DNA of 64,000 nucleotides from Rhodopseudomonas sp. AAP120 (GCF_001295845.1 NZ_LJIC01000061.1:46901-110900), one strand, 5' to 3'. Shown: positions 23,163-30,828, counted from the stretch's first letter. Notes: a model not told the origin generated them from the letters alone. A program made the numbers and translations.

Positions 23163-23936
23163 TCAGGCGCTCCGGCGCGGAGCGGACACGTAACGCGCGC
23201 CCGGCGGCTTGTTGGTGTAGAACCGCGTCGCGCCCCACGCGGCGAGATCGACCGTCGTCAGACCTTGGTTGCGGGCGATTTGAAGGGCCGCGTCGAGGTT
23301 CGTACAGATGCGCCTGGCGCGGCCGTCCGACTGCCGGCAAATCTCGGCCTGCAGGTCCGGCGCGATTGTGATGCCGCGCTGTCCGCAGAGCGACGCGGCC
23401 AGCTTCGCGACGTCGTCGGCATCACACGGCTCAGCCCCAGTCCAGTCGAGCACGCGGTTGTGAAATCGCTCGTGCACCGCGAGTTTCTCGGGCAGCATCT
23501 CTTCGCCGATCAGGATCACGGGGCAGCCGGCGACGTCGCCGATCTCGCGCACGACTTCCAGCATCCCGTTCTTGCGCAGCAGCTTGTCGGCTTCGTCGAT
23601 AATCAGCGGCCGGCGCGGATCGTCGCCGAGTGCGGCCTTCGCCTGGTCGGCGAGATCGGAAATCGTCCCTTTCGCGGGCCGCCGCAGTTCGAACAGCAGC
23701 TCTTGCAGAAACTTCTTGATCGACCACGTCTCGCCGATCTCGACGCGGACCGCACTGGTCTTGTTCTGCACGTAGATGCTGGACTCCGTTTTGCCGAAAC
23801 CGCTCGGCCCGAAATACACGGCAAAGCCCGGCAGGCTCGGTGAGCGCTCTTGAAGCCGAACGGTCATTGCCATAAACGACGCGACGTTCTTCAGCGGAAC
23901 CTGGCCACCCTTGACGGCGTTGTTAGTTGCGGTCAT
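23163..23936 (-). CDS. MuB-type AAA+ ATPase, transposition target partner
   Basis: A 257-residue ATPase. Walker A is GPSGFGKT at residues 43-50 and Walker B LIIDEAD at 111-117. A C-terminal arginine-containing segment (QSDGRARRI) is in place of sensor 2. MuB-type proteins bind target DNA, stimulate the transposase and give target immunity. The start ATG 23936 has AGGAG six bases upstream; a GTG five codons earlier is possible. It directly follows the transposase gene, as in Mu. Confidence 0.9.
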   Translation of the reverse strand: MTATNNAVKGGQVPLKNVASFMAMTVRLQERSPSLPGFAVYFGPSGFGKTESSIYVQNKTSAVRVEIGETWSIKKFLQELLFELRRPAKGTISDLADQAKAALGDDPRRPLIIDEADKLLRKNGMLEVVREIGDVAGCPVILIGEEMLPEKLAVHERFHNRVLDWTGAEPCDADDVAKLAASLCGQRGITIAPDLQAEICRQSDGRARRICTNLDAALQIARNQGLTTVDLAAWGATRFYTNKPPGARYVSAPRRSA

Positions 23937-23947
23937 CTTGTTCTCCT

Positions 23948-26125
23948 TCACAGTGATTGTTGACCCGTCGCGTCGGTCCAGGACGCGGCGGGTTTCTTCG
24001 TTTCAGTCGGGTCGACGAAGTCGTAGGTGAGCGCGAAGCCCTTGAACTCGGGGCCGGCGCGATAGCCGCCCAGCCACATCGCCTCTTCGGTACTCACAGG
24101 CTGGCCCATGCTCATCCGCTCGATGACTTCGAGCGCGCGCTGCCAGCGCTGGTGCGGCGTCTCTTCGGTGCGCAGCGGAACGACGGTCTCTTCCGCGATC
24201 AGCCGGGCCTGCATCGACAGCACGTCAGCGGACGGCGCCGGCGCTTCGCGCGGTACCATGGCGTCGAGCGCAGCGACGATCGCCGGCGTCGTGTGCGCTT
24301 CCTCGCGTTTCGGCATCGCGATGACGTTCGGCATGTCGCGGCGCGCGACTTCGAGGACGCGCTCGATCAGCGCCGGGCCGGTGGTAAGCTTCTTGATTTC
24401 CTTGCGGATGTCGCGAGTGCGCTCGGCCAGATGCGCGGCGGTGATTTCCTTTTTGGCGCGCAGCAACTCGGCAGGGTCGACGCCTGCCAGCTCCGGGCAG
24501 ATCGCATCGCCGACATATGCTCCGGTGTCGGCATCGAAGGCGTAGATGCGGCCGGCGTCGTTCGGGTCCTGACGAACCAACACGGTCTCGCCGGGAAGAG
24601 CGGAGTGGATGACGTAGTGATACTTGTCGAGCTGGATGCCCGTCTTGCGAACGACACGGTTGCCGCCGACCTGCATCAACAGCAGGTCGAGCGCGCGCTG
24701 ATCGACGGTGCGGATCGGCTTTTTCGAGGTCGCCGCTGCAAGCATCGGCGACGTGCCGAGGCCGGCGTGCGTACGCTGGTGATACACGGTTTCGACCCAC
24801 TCATCGACGTAGGCCTGAAGCTGCGCGCCGGTCATCGACACGCCGAACGCTTCGGCGGTGTCCTCGCCGAGCCGATCGGCGAAGCTCTTGCGATCCTCGA
24901 TCCGCTTGCGGTCGGCGACGTTGTGACCGACGAAGCCTGGCAGCAGCGTCGCGCAGTCGTGTTGGAAGGTCTTGATGACGCGTTCAACGTGGCCCTTTTG
25001 CTGGGGCGAATAGGCGTCCGACAGCTGCATCTCGATGCCGAGATTGGCAAACAGCCGCTTGGTATCCTGCGCGACGAAATCCGAACCGTTGTCGGTCTTG
25101 ATCGTGTCCGGCACGCCCCAGGCGGTGATCGCCTTGCGGATCAGCAACGCAACCGCTGAAGCCCGCGGCGTGCGCGAGACGTAGAACGTGGTTCGGCGCG
25201 TCGCGATGTCGATCGCCGCATAGATCGAATGACGACCATCGACGCACAGAGCATCGACTGGCGAGGCGTCGATCATCCAAAGCGTGTTCGGCTCCTGCAC
25301 CCAGCGATAGGTGCCGACACCGGCCGGCGCCATCGTCGAGCGATAGCGGTCCGGGTTCGACAGCTTGGTAAGCGCGACGCGCTCTTCGCTCTTCAGCTTC
25401 GCAACGTAGTGCTGCAGCGTTCGCACCGGCGGGACGTCCACCAGCTCACCGCCCGCGACCACCAGCTGATCGCCGAACTCGGAGCGGATCAGCATCCGCA
25501 GGTGCTGCGCTGACAGATGCGGGTTGTGGGCGATCAGGGCCAGCAGATAGGTCCGCACCCGGCCGCCGCAGGCGACATCGAGCACGCCCTTTCCCTTGCG
25601 CGCGGCGGCCCGATCAACAGCGAGGCTGTTGGCTTTGCCGGAGCGGCGCGCGGCGCACCACCGTGCCAGCGAGCGCGGCGACAGATGCGGGATGATCTCG
25701 CGGATCCACGCGTCGATGATCAGCGTGCCGCCGTTATACGCATCGACGAAGATCTTGGAGCGGGAGGCGTTGCCGAGCCGCTGGCCGCGGCCGAATGCTT
25801 CGAAGGCAGCCACAATGGCCAGTCGGGCATCGCGCTCGCGGGCCGCGCGGTCGCTGATAGGCGCCTGCGAGGCCGGGGCGACTGGCGGCTCCGGCTGCGG
25901 GGCCATCACGGCGCGGTGGCGACGCTCGAACTCGACGCGGGCCGATGTCGGCAGCAGCGAAACGTTGTACTCCAGCCCGCCGCCGCGCCCCTCGCGGCGT
26001 CGAACATAGGCGAGGCTCTCGTTCCAGCCTTCACGGCTGGCAAAGCGGATCAGGGCGCTCTCGCTGGCCGGCAAGCCTGGCAGATGCGCTTCGGCGAGTT
26101 CGCGGGCGGTGCACCATTCCCTCAT
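23948..26125 (-). CDS. MuA-type DDE transposase
   Basis: A 725-residue transposase. The N-terminus starts MREWCTARELAEAHLPGLP, a Mu-type winged-helix end-binding region. The catalytic triad that I read is D286 (WMIDAS), D345 (KTDNGSDF) and E381 (KGHVERVIK), giving DD(35)E spacing as in retroviral-type rve cores; phage Mu itself has 55 residues between the second D and E. A C-terminal part (~560-725) is expected to contact the MuB partner. It cuts and joins phage ends to target DNA for integration and replicative transposition. Confidence 0.93.
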   Translation of the reverse strand: MREWCTARELAEAHLPGLPASESALIRFASREGWNESLAYVRRREGRGGGLEYNVSLLPTSARVEFERRHRAVMAPQPEPPVAPASQAPISDRAARERDARLAIVAAFEAFGRGQRLGNASRSKIFVDAYNGGTLIIDAWIREIIPHLSPRSLARWCAARRSGKANSLAVDRAAARKGKGVLDVACGGRVRTYLLALIAHNPHLSAQHLRMLIRSEFGDQLVVAGGELVDVPPVRTLQHYVAKLKSEERVALTKLSNPDRYRSTMAPAGVGTYRWVQEPNTLWMIDASPVDALCVDGRHSIYAAIDIATRRTTFYVSRTPRASAVALLIRKAITAWGVPDTIKTDNGSDFVAQDTKRLFANLGIEMQLSDAYSPQQKGHVERVIKTFQHDCATLLPGFVGHNVADRKRIEDRKSFADRLGEDTAEAFGVSMTGAQLQAYVDEWVETVYHQRTHAGLGTSPMLAAATSKKPIRTVDQRALDLLLMQVGGNRVVRKTGIQLDKYHYVIHSALPGETVLVRQDPNDAGRIYAFDADTGAYVGDAICPELAGVDPAELLRAKKEITAAHLAERTRDIRKEIKKLTTGPALIERVLEVARRDMPNVIAMPKREEAHTTPAIVAALDAMVPREAPAPSADVLSMQARLIAEETVVPLRTEETPHQRWQRALEVIERMSMGQPVSTEEAMWLGGYRAGPEFKGFALTYDFVDPTETKKPAASWTDATGQQSL

Positions 26126-26529
26126 GGGCGCGACTCCCGAATCGTCAGAAGGCGCCGTAGCTTTTCCGCTGCAGAACCGTAGGAGCGGCGAAGATGGACA
26201 CCGACGAAGATGATCCTGTCTTTCAGGCTAAGCAGACTGACGCGCTCTGGATTACCTGCATGCTCATGTCCGAGGCCGTCCTCGTCGAGCTGCTGCGTGC
26301 CCGTGGAGGCGGTGGCAAATGGTTCGACAAGCTCCGAGCCGACATCATCAAACAGACCAAAAACATCAGCCACGAAGGGTTGAGCATCGACCAGGAGCTG
26401 AAGATCGTTCCGCGCACGGTGCGCCTGGTAAACGGTATCTTCGATGGGGCTCTCAAAGCGCTTGATCGTGACGGCACCGTCTGATCCGAGCGAGATTTGG
26501 CCGCCTGGCCATGTGGCTTTGATCCTCAT
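26122..26529 (-). CDS. Alternative minus-strand frame, antisense to the cargo gene
   Basis: A 135-codon frame starting MRIKATWPGGQISLG. It has ATGA overlaps with both the upstream gene and the transposase gene and GGAAGG before its ATG, so by operon layout it looks real. Its codons are the exact reverse complements of the plus-strand gene's codons, and much of it reads like an antisense shadow (VDAQPFVADVFGLFDDV). Either strand, or both, could be coding; the layout argues for this frame and codon use for the other. Confidence 0.4.
   Translation of the reverse strand: MRIKATWPGGQISLGSDGAVTIKRFESPIEDTVYQAHRARNDLQLLVDAQPFVADVFGLFDDVGSELVEPFATASTGTQQLDEDGLGHEHAGNPERVSLLSLKDRIIFVGVHLRRSYGSAAEKLRRLLTIRESRP
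26194..26484 (+). CDS. Plus-strand cargo gene inside the early operon
   Basis: A 96-residue protein (MDTDEDDPVFQAKQTDALW ...) on the opposite strand to the surrounding operon. It has AGGAG nine bases before the ATG and a natural helical composition: LWITCMLMSEAVLVELL, KWFDKLRADIIKQTKNI, LKIVPRTVRLVNGIF. Its third-position G+C (about 73% by my count) exceeds its first-position G+C (about 64%), as expected for the coding strand. A lone, opposed small gene is typical of phage morons such as exclusion or immunity genes. Function unknown. An antisense frame competes with it (see 26122-26529). Confidence 0.6.
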   Translation: MDTDEDDPVFQAKQTDALWITCMLMSEAVLVELLRARGGGGKWFDKLRADIIKQTKNISHEGLSIDQELKIVPRTVRLVNGIFDGALKALDRDGTV

Positions 26530-26978
26530 CGCGAAGCCTTCCATTGCGCGTCGGCGGCCTGTTCTTCGCGCTCCAGCTTCTCCTTCATCTCGCGGGCCCG
26601 CTCGCGCTTCAGCAGCGCCTCGTACTTGGCGGGCACCGCGATCAATCCAAGCTCATTAAGCAGAGCGTTGATAAGCCGTTCGTCGCCGGTCACGCTGTAG
26701 AGCGCAGCGAGTCGATGGGCCGGGATCACGTGGGGCTTCTCCGGCGACGCGTAGGCGTCCAAGGTCGCCTTGGAGATTGTCTCGCCAAGTTGCTCGGACA
26801 TCTCAGCAGCGACTTCGGCCCGGTTGAAACCTTCGAGCGCCGCCGCAATCGCGCGCGCCAGCCGCCGCGACGCGCTCCACGCCTTGATCTCCTCGGTTTC
26901 GAAGCGACGCACGACCGGCGTCGGCTCGAAGTCGCGGAACAGGTCGATGGTGGCGGTGTCGCGGCGGCGCGGTGCCAT
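26526..26978 (-). CDS. Early-operon DNA-binding-type protein
   Basis: A 150-residue protein starting MAPRRRDTATIDLFRDFEPT. Residues ~45-90 read like a helix-turn-helix: AIAAALEGFNRAEVAAEMSE, then ISKATLDAYASPEKPHVIPA. The C-terminal end is a charged helix (RERAREMKEKLEREEQAADA). This gene is common between the ParB-like and transposase genes of Mu-like phages. Probable regulator, exact role unknown. Confidence 0.7.
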   Translation of the reverse strand: MAPRRRDTATIDLFRDFEPTPVVRRFETEEIKAWSASRRLARAIAAALEGFNRAEVAAEMSEQLGETISKATLDAYASPEKPHVIPAHRLAALYSVTGDERLINALLNELGLIAVPAKYEALLKRERAREMKEKLEREEQAADAQWKASR

Positions 26979-26982
26979 GGCT

Positions 26983-27798
26983 TTAGGCCTTCTTGCTCTT
27001 CAGCCAGGATTTGATGGCGTCAGCGTGCGCGTCGAAAAACGCGTACTGCTGCGCCTCTTTGAGCTTCGAGAAAGTGTTGGAGATCTTCTCCCAGGCCGGC
27101 GCGCGCTCCGGTGGCGGCGTCTTGTCGATCGCAGCTACAGCATCGGCCACGCTGCCGATGCCGCTCGCCACATCCAGCAAATGCGCCGCGACCCTACGCT
27201 GGCGTGCGGCGCTCTCCCGCGCCAGCGCCAGCAACTCGGCCTGGTTGTTGGCGATGGGGTGCAGCGCCAGCTCGCGCCGCACAGTGGCGTCGATCGAGGC
27301 GATCTCGACATCGCGCTGAACCGACCGCTCGTTGACACCCAGCGCGCGTGCCGCAGCCTCGGAAAAACGCTCGGCGAAAATGTTCGACAAATTGTCGATC
27401 TTTTCTCCGGCCGCCGGCCGACCGCGCTTTGGCAGTGGATTTTGAGCCTCGTAGATGCGCTTCCATTCGGCCAGCGCGACGGCCCGATCGAGCACCGTCA
27501 GTTCGGCGCGGACGAGGTTTTCTTTGATCTCGCGCATCCGACAGGCGGGCTCGTCGTCGGCCGAGAAATCGGCGACGTCGGCCTCGATCTCGGTGCGGCC
27601 GGCTTGCTGATGGCCGGCGACGCGATGGCCGCCGATCAGCAGGCGCCATCCGCCCTGCGGCTTCGGAGCGACCTCGATCGGAGGCAGCACTTCACCGGCC
27701 TGCACTTGCTCGGCGATGGCGGCGACCCAGTCGGGCCGCAGCTCTCGCAGGCGCCCGGAGGTGTCGATATCTGAGATTTGGATGATTTGACGGGTCAT
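26983..27798 (-). CDS. ParB/Srx-domain protein
   Basis: A 271-residue protein from ATG 27798 (MTRQIIQISDIDTSGRLREL). The ParB N-terminal domain is evident: RPDWVAAIAEQVQAGEVLPP, the WRLLIGGHRVAGHQQAG box (GGHR motif) and MREIKENLVRAELTVLDRAV. A helix-turn-helix-like part follows (AAARALGVNERSVQRDVEI). It probably binds DNA and hydrolyses CTP like other ParB-type proteins, perhaps in early phage control. The role is not established. Confidence 0.85.
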   Translation of the reverse strand: MTRQIIQISDIDTSGRLRELRPDWVAAIAEQVQAGEVLPPIEVAPKPQGGWRLLIGGHRVAGHQQAGRTEIEADVADFSADDEPACRMREIKENLVRAELTVLDRAVALAEWKRIYEAQNPLPKRGRPAAGEKIDNLSNIFAERFSEAAARALGVNERSVQRDVEIASIDATVRRELALHPIANNQAELLALARESAARQRRVAAHLLDVASGIGSVADAVAAIDKTPPPERAPAWEKISNTFSKLKEAQQYAFFDAHADAIKSWLKSKKA

Positions 27799-27862
27799 TT
27801 CAGCCGGCTTTAACGGGGTTGAAAAGAGCGGCGGATGCGGGCTCGCAGCCCAACATCCGCCG

Positions 27863-28135
27863 TCAGTCACGGGAGGAACGAGGGCTGCCGCCCGAGCCCA
27901 CCACTCGCAGCAGGTGGCGCTGTTCGCCGGCATCGGACTCGTGACTGGTCAGGCCGGACAGAACTGAAAGGGGTGCATAGCGAGCTAGCAGCGCCTCGCG
28001 CGCGGCGGCAGGCAGACCACGGTTCGCCTGCCACATCGTCAGCAACGCAGCATCGCGCTCGGCCTGCGACAGCGGCGGCGAGGCCACCAGGGGAAAGTCA
28101 ACGAATGGCCGCGCCGCGGACAGCGTGGGGGTCAT
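27863..28135 (-). CDS. Small early phage protein
   Basis: A 90-residue protein starting MTPTLSAARPFVDFPLVASP. It overlaps the ner-like stop by ATGA. It has a helical middle (SQAERDAALLTMWQANRGL, AREALLARYAPL) and a Ser/Arg/Gly-rich C-terminus. No family recognised. Confidence 0.55.
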   Translation of the reverse strand: MTPTLSAARPFVDFPLVASPPLSQAERDAALLTMWQANRGLPAAAREALLARYAPLSVLSGLTSHESDAGEQRHLLRVVGSGGSPRSSRD

Positions 28136-28422
28136 GCGGCCTCTCCGATGTCCGGAGTGGCATCCCGCTTTTGCCTAGCGAGTCGCTCGCGTTCCGCGAT
28201 AGTCTTGCGCTTGGGCGCCTTGTAGCGATCGGGCCACAGCTCCTCGACCGAGACGCCGAGAAATGCAGCGATCACCTTCTCGCCGCGGATGTTCCGGCGA
28301 ACCAAGGCGACCCGGCAGGCGGATTTTTCCAGGTCGGCATCGATTGCCAGCCCGGTGAGACTTTCGCCTCTTCGCTCGATCTCGGCCTTGATCGAGTACC
28401 TGTCCCAAGTCCGTCTCTGCAT
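28132..28422 (-). CDS. ner: Ner-like regulator (Nlp family)
   Basis: A 96-residue helix-turn-helix protein: SIKAEIERRGESLTGLAIDA, then ADLEKSACRVAL and GEKVIAAFLGVSVEELWPDRY, the signature of Mu Ner/Nlp. Ner turns down early and repressor promoters during the lytic cycle. It starts the early operon, with GGAGG seven bases before the ATG, and is divergent from the repressor gene. Confidence 0.9.
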   Translation of the reverse strand: MQRRTWDRYSIKAEIERRGESLTGLAIDADLEKSACRVALVRRNIRGEKVIAAFLGVSVEELWPDRYKAPKRKTIAERERLARQKRDATPDIGEAA

Positions 28423-28438
28423 GAAGTCCTCCGGTGGA

Positions 28439-28464
28439 GCCGGCCCTGGCAGGGGCCGGCTTTT
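28439..28464 (+). terminator. GC-rich hairpin followed by TTTT, early control region
   Basis: Perfect stem GCCGGCCC/GGGCCGGC (28439-28446 and 28453-28460) with a 6-base loop, then TTTT on the + strand. It lies between the ner-like gene and the repressor gene. It would stop plus-strand transcripts reading toward the repressor. For the minus early transcript it is a 5' leader hairpin. Confidence 0.5.
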
Positions 28465-28504
28465 CTCGGGTCCGTAGTGTGATCGCTTTTATGACAATCA
28501 GAAT

Positions 28505-28539
28505 GCCAAATTTTGCGTGATTCGCAAGCAAGATTTGGC
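28505..28539. promoter_or_regulatory. Nested inverted repeats, probable repressor/Ner operator
   Basis: Two nested palindromes lie between the divergent genes: outer GCCAAAT (28505-28511) / ATTTGGC (28533-28539), and inner TTGCG (28513-28517) / CGCAA (28523-28527). The region is AT-rich compared with the surroundings and sits just before the repressor start, as expected for operators controlling early and repressor promoters. Confidence 0.6.
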
Positions 28540-28547
28540 GTTTAACG

Positions 28548-29069
28548 GTGCAGAACTTGGAACGAGACGAGAATCTCACGACGCTCGGCGGGCGGATCAG
28601 GTCGGCCGCGGATAGAGCTGGGCTTTACCAGAAGGACTTAGCGCGCCTCTCCGGCATCGCATTGAGAACGCTGCAAAATTGGATTGCCGATAAGAACGCT
28701 CCGCCCTCTGACGAACTTCAAAAGATCGCGCAGATCTGCGGTGTTCCGGCGGACTGGTTGCTTAACGGAGAGTTAGCCAACTCGCCCAAAGACGCAGAAT
28801 TTGGCGGTCATGGGCAGGCTCGTTTCGAGCGTGATGATGAGCTGTTCGGGCGCGTCGTAGACATTGTCGCGAAGACCTACACCGCTGAGGGGGTTCGGTT
28901 GGCGATGATCGACCTCGGGAGGATCGCCTCCAGAAAATACCACTGGCTGTTGGAGGCTTCAGTTGAGCCAGAGGAGCGCGGTGCCATGATCAAGTTGATC
29001 GAGTCGCAGCTTCGTGCAGAAATTCGAGCCGCAAGGGCCAAACCAGGCACCGGCAAAGCCTCGGCCTGA
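28548..29069 (+). CDS. Prophage repressor (HTH XRE / C1-type)
   Basis: A 173-residue protein from a GTG start. The N-terminal helix-turn-helix is at residues ~12-60: GGRIRSAADRAGLYQKDLARLS, then LRTLQNWIADKNAPPSDELQ. The C-terminal part is helical and may give oligomers (TYTAEGVRLAMIDL, GAMIKLIESQL). No S24 protease domain is visible, so control is probably not SOS cleavage. No clear ribosome binding site precedes the GTG. It is divergent from ner. Confidence 0.8.
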   Translation: MQNLERDENLTTLGGRIRSAADRAGLYQKDLARLSGIALRTLQNWIADKNAPPSDELQKIAQICGVPADWLLNGELANSPKDAEFGGHGQARFERDDELFGRVVDIVAKTYTAEGVRLAMIDLGRIASRKYHWLLEASVEPEERGAMIKLIESQLRAEIRAARAKPGTGKASA

Positions 29070-29180
29070 TGATTGTCCGCGCAATTGCCCTGTCTGGGGC
29101 GATCCTTCTGGAACCGGTAGCCGGGTGCAATTGCAACTTTCGGTACATTGATACGTCAATCGAGCAGCGGAGTTCTGAAA

Positions 29181-29573
29181 TTGGCTAGATTCGGCGCCAT
29201 TTCGACGATTTTTGTCACTATTGGACTAATTGCCGCGACCGCTGCGCGGGCCGACGACATCGATCAGATCGCCAGAGACATCGATCAGTCCGGCAAGCTG
29301 GTCGTCGCCGCCTTCAAAATGACCGATACGGAAGAGATTGCCGCGCAGCGACGGCAACTCATCGCGATGTACCCACGGTTTCACGCTATCGGTTCGACTG
29401 ACGATCCGCGGTTGGCCGCTTGCTCGAAGGCGCACCAGGCGCTTCTCGATGTGATTTATGCACTCGACGCCAAGTCGGCCGCTCGCGGCTTGCTAGCTTT
29501 CGAGGAAGCTGCGGCGACGTTCGACGATCAACTCGTCGACTGCAAAACGAAGCCCCGCCGACCGCGTCGGTAA
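29181..29573 (+). CDS. Secreted protein in the phage end region (moron candidate)
   Basis: A 130-residue protein from TTG 29181 with GGAG eight bases upstream. The signal peptide (ARFGAISTIFVTIGLIAATA, with cleavage near ARA-DD) leads to a mature part with two Cys and a helical pattern (DDIDQIARDIDQSGKLVVAA). It lies between the repressor and the phage end in its own direction, the classic place for a lysogenic-conversion gene. Function unknown. Confidence 0.65.
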   Translation: MARFGAISTIFVTIGLIAATAARADDIDQIARDIDQSGKLVVAAFKMTDTEEIAAQRRQLIAMYPRFHAIGSTDDPRLAACSKAHQALLDVIYALDAKSAARGLLAFEEAAATFDDQLVDCKTKPRRPRR

Positions 29574-29670
29574 CGAAGCGCCACGTCAGAGTTCCGGCGC
29601 CGACCACCAAAGCATGCGTTCTTAGAAAGGCCTGCGGCTCAATGGCTTCTGCCGTTTATCGCGCTGATCT

Positions 29671-29699
29671 GCGAACTCTGACGCGGCGTCAGAGTTCGC
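29671..29699. repeat. 13-base perfect inverted repeat near the phage end, with a third half-site
   Basis: GCGAACTCTGACG, then CGG, then CGTCAGAGTTCGC. A third copy of the core CGTCAGAGTTC is at 29584-29594, 103 bases away. The hairpin has no T-run, so it is not an obvious terminator; it looks like a protein-binding site, perhaps for the transposase or a host protein, or an enhancer. Confidence 0.6.
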
Positions 29700-29760
29700 G
29701 CGGGGCCATCATTGATTTGTCGATGCTTTCCGCGTCGGGCGTCCGCCCATCAGCCGCATT

Positions 29761-29780
29761 CTGTGCCATTTGATCTTGCG
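29761..29780 (-). repeat. Probable transposase (MuA-type) site, inner copy
   Basis: Twenty bases reading CTGTGCCATTTGATCTTGCG on the + strand, matching 29879-29898 except for one base. Such near-identical sites within about 150 bases of the end are the pattern of MuA L sites. Confidence 0.65.
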
Positions 29781-29878
29781 CGCCGATTAGCAGCCGCGCC
29801 GCCCGCCAGATCGCCTCTAAGCTGTTGTCGCGTCGCGCGAAATCCCGCGTCGTCCCGGTTTATCCCGGGTCACTTGCC

Positions 29879-29898
29879 CTGTGCCATCTGATCTTGCG
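29879..29898 (-). repeat. Probable transposase (MuA-type) site, outer copy, next to the phage end
   Basis: CTGTGCCATCTGATCTTGCG, one base different from the inner copy and 118 bases away. It ends 7 bases before the proposed end (...TTACA, 29905), which read from the phage is 5'-TGTAAC. This matches the arrangement of Mu L1 and L2 sites. Confidence 0.65.
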
Positions 29899-29905
29899 GG
29901 TTACA

Positions 29906-30231
29906 CCAGTGAAGATGGTGGATTTTCAGACCGAGCAATCCACCATCAGTCCATCGGACGATCAGCCGCCCTCAACCCGGGTTTCGGCAACGTCGCCCTC
30001 TTCATTAGATCGCCAAACAACACCTCTCACTCAGGAAGGGCGGTGGCGCCGACGAGGCGGTTATCAGCATGGCTCGTTTGCGGCTCGACGCATTCTTCGA
30101 GCTGATCGGCGATCGACCGTTTGATCAATACTTGCCTTAAGCCGGCCGACCCGGCTCGCGATCTGCCGTGAGCGTCACCAAAGCGTCATTGGCGCAGGAT
30201 ACGCGGGCGGGGTCGATACGGAGCAGTATAC
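29906..30231. other. Host flank of the prophage, no intact gene
   Basis: No complete gene is visible. A frame from a stop at 30006 to 30139 could encode a helical C-terminal tail (SMARLRLDAFFELIGDRPFD) ending in LP-stop, perhaps the remnant of a host gene. The bases right after the phage end would hold one copy of the 5-base target duplication. Confidence 0.35.
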
Positions 30232-30828
30232 GTGTTTAGCTGGACCGCCAGCACTCGTCACGTGGCGGCCATCGTGACGCTGGCATCGGCGATCGGAAGT
30301 GTATCCGCGACGGCGGAGCCGGGGCGAGCCTTTCGAGGCATGCCTGCCGACATCTCCATCCAATCGCAACCGCTCGCCGAGGCGCTGCGTCAGTTCAGTG
30401 CTACTACGGGGTCCGAGGTCGTGGTGGATGGACGCGCCGTCGCCGGCCTCAGCTCACGGCCGGTACGCGGCGTGGTGTCGCCGGAGGCACTATTGCGCAG
30501 CATGGTGGCCGGCTTGGGGCTGACGGTGCGTCCCCTCGAGGCCGGCTCATACACGTTGGTGCCGGACGAGGGCGGAGCGCATGACGTGACCGCCGACACA
30601 GCACGGTTCGAACCCTATTCGAGCCGGCTGCAGGCGGTGGTGATGCGCAGGCTCTGCGCCGCGCGCGAGACCCGGCCGGGCGCCTACCGGCTGGCGCTCC
30701 AGCTGTGGATCGCTCCGTCCGGAGACATCTCGCGCTCGGCGATGCTCGCCTCCAGCGGTGACGATGTACGCGACGCAGCGGTGGCCGGGCGTCTGCGAGG
30801 GCCTCCGCGGAGCGCGCGGCGTTTTTGA
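30232..30828 (+). CDS. Secreted STN-domain protein, possibly C-terminally altered
   Basis: A 198-residue protein from a GTG with GGAG eight bases upstream. A signal peptide (residues ~1-28) leads to an STN domain (ISIQSQPLAEALRQFSATTG to about residue 100), then a TonB-C-like region (LQLWIAPSGDISRSAM). STN domains occur in secretins, TonB receptors and small iron-uptake partners. The C-terminus ends early in an Arg/Pro-rich run (RGPPRSARRF) without the usual QPVT-type strand in any frame, so a truncation or frameshift is possible. No FecI/FecR genes are adjacent. Confidence 0.7.
   Translation: MFSWTASTRHVAAIVTLASAIGSVSATAEPGRAFRGMPADISIQSQPLAEALRQFSATTGSEVVVDGRAVAGLSSRPVRGVVSPEALLRSMVAGLGLTVRPLEAGSYTLVPDEGGAHDVTADTARFEPYSSRLQAVVMRRLCAARETRPGAYRLALQLWIAPSGDISRSAMLASSGDDVRDAAVAGRLRGPPRSARRF

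Larger units (their letters stand above)
1..29905 (-). mobile_element. Mu-like transposable prophage (one end; other end outside the window)
   Basis: A continuous set of Mu-family genes reads leftward: repressor and Ner-like regulator, ParB-like protein, DDE transposase and its AAA partner, GemA, Mor/C-type activator, lysis cassette, terminase, portal, head, then baseplate genes. This is the functional order of Mu. The right boundary is placed at ...TTACA (29905), just outside two copies of a 20-base repeat, because Mu-family ends start 5'-TG and carry transposase sites close by. ...ACACCA at 29908 is an equally possible end. I see no Gam homologue and no Mom. The left boundary is not in the window, so the target-site duplication cannot be tested. 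Confidence 0.9.

Noticed and set aside
29825..30124. Plus-strand frame across the phage-host junction
   Set aside because: It crosses the proposed phage end, has no recognisable domain and is Ser/Arg/Pro-rich.
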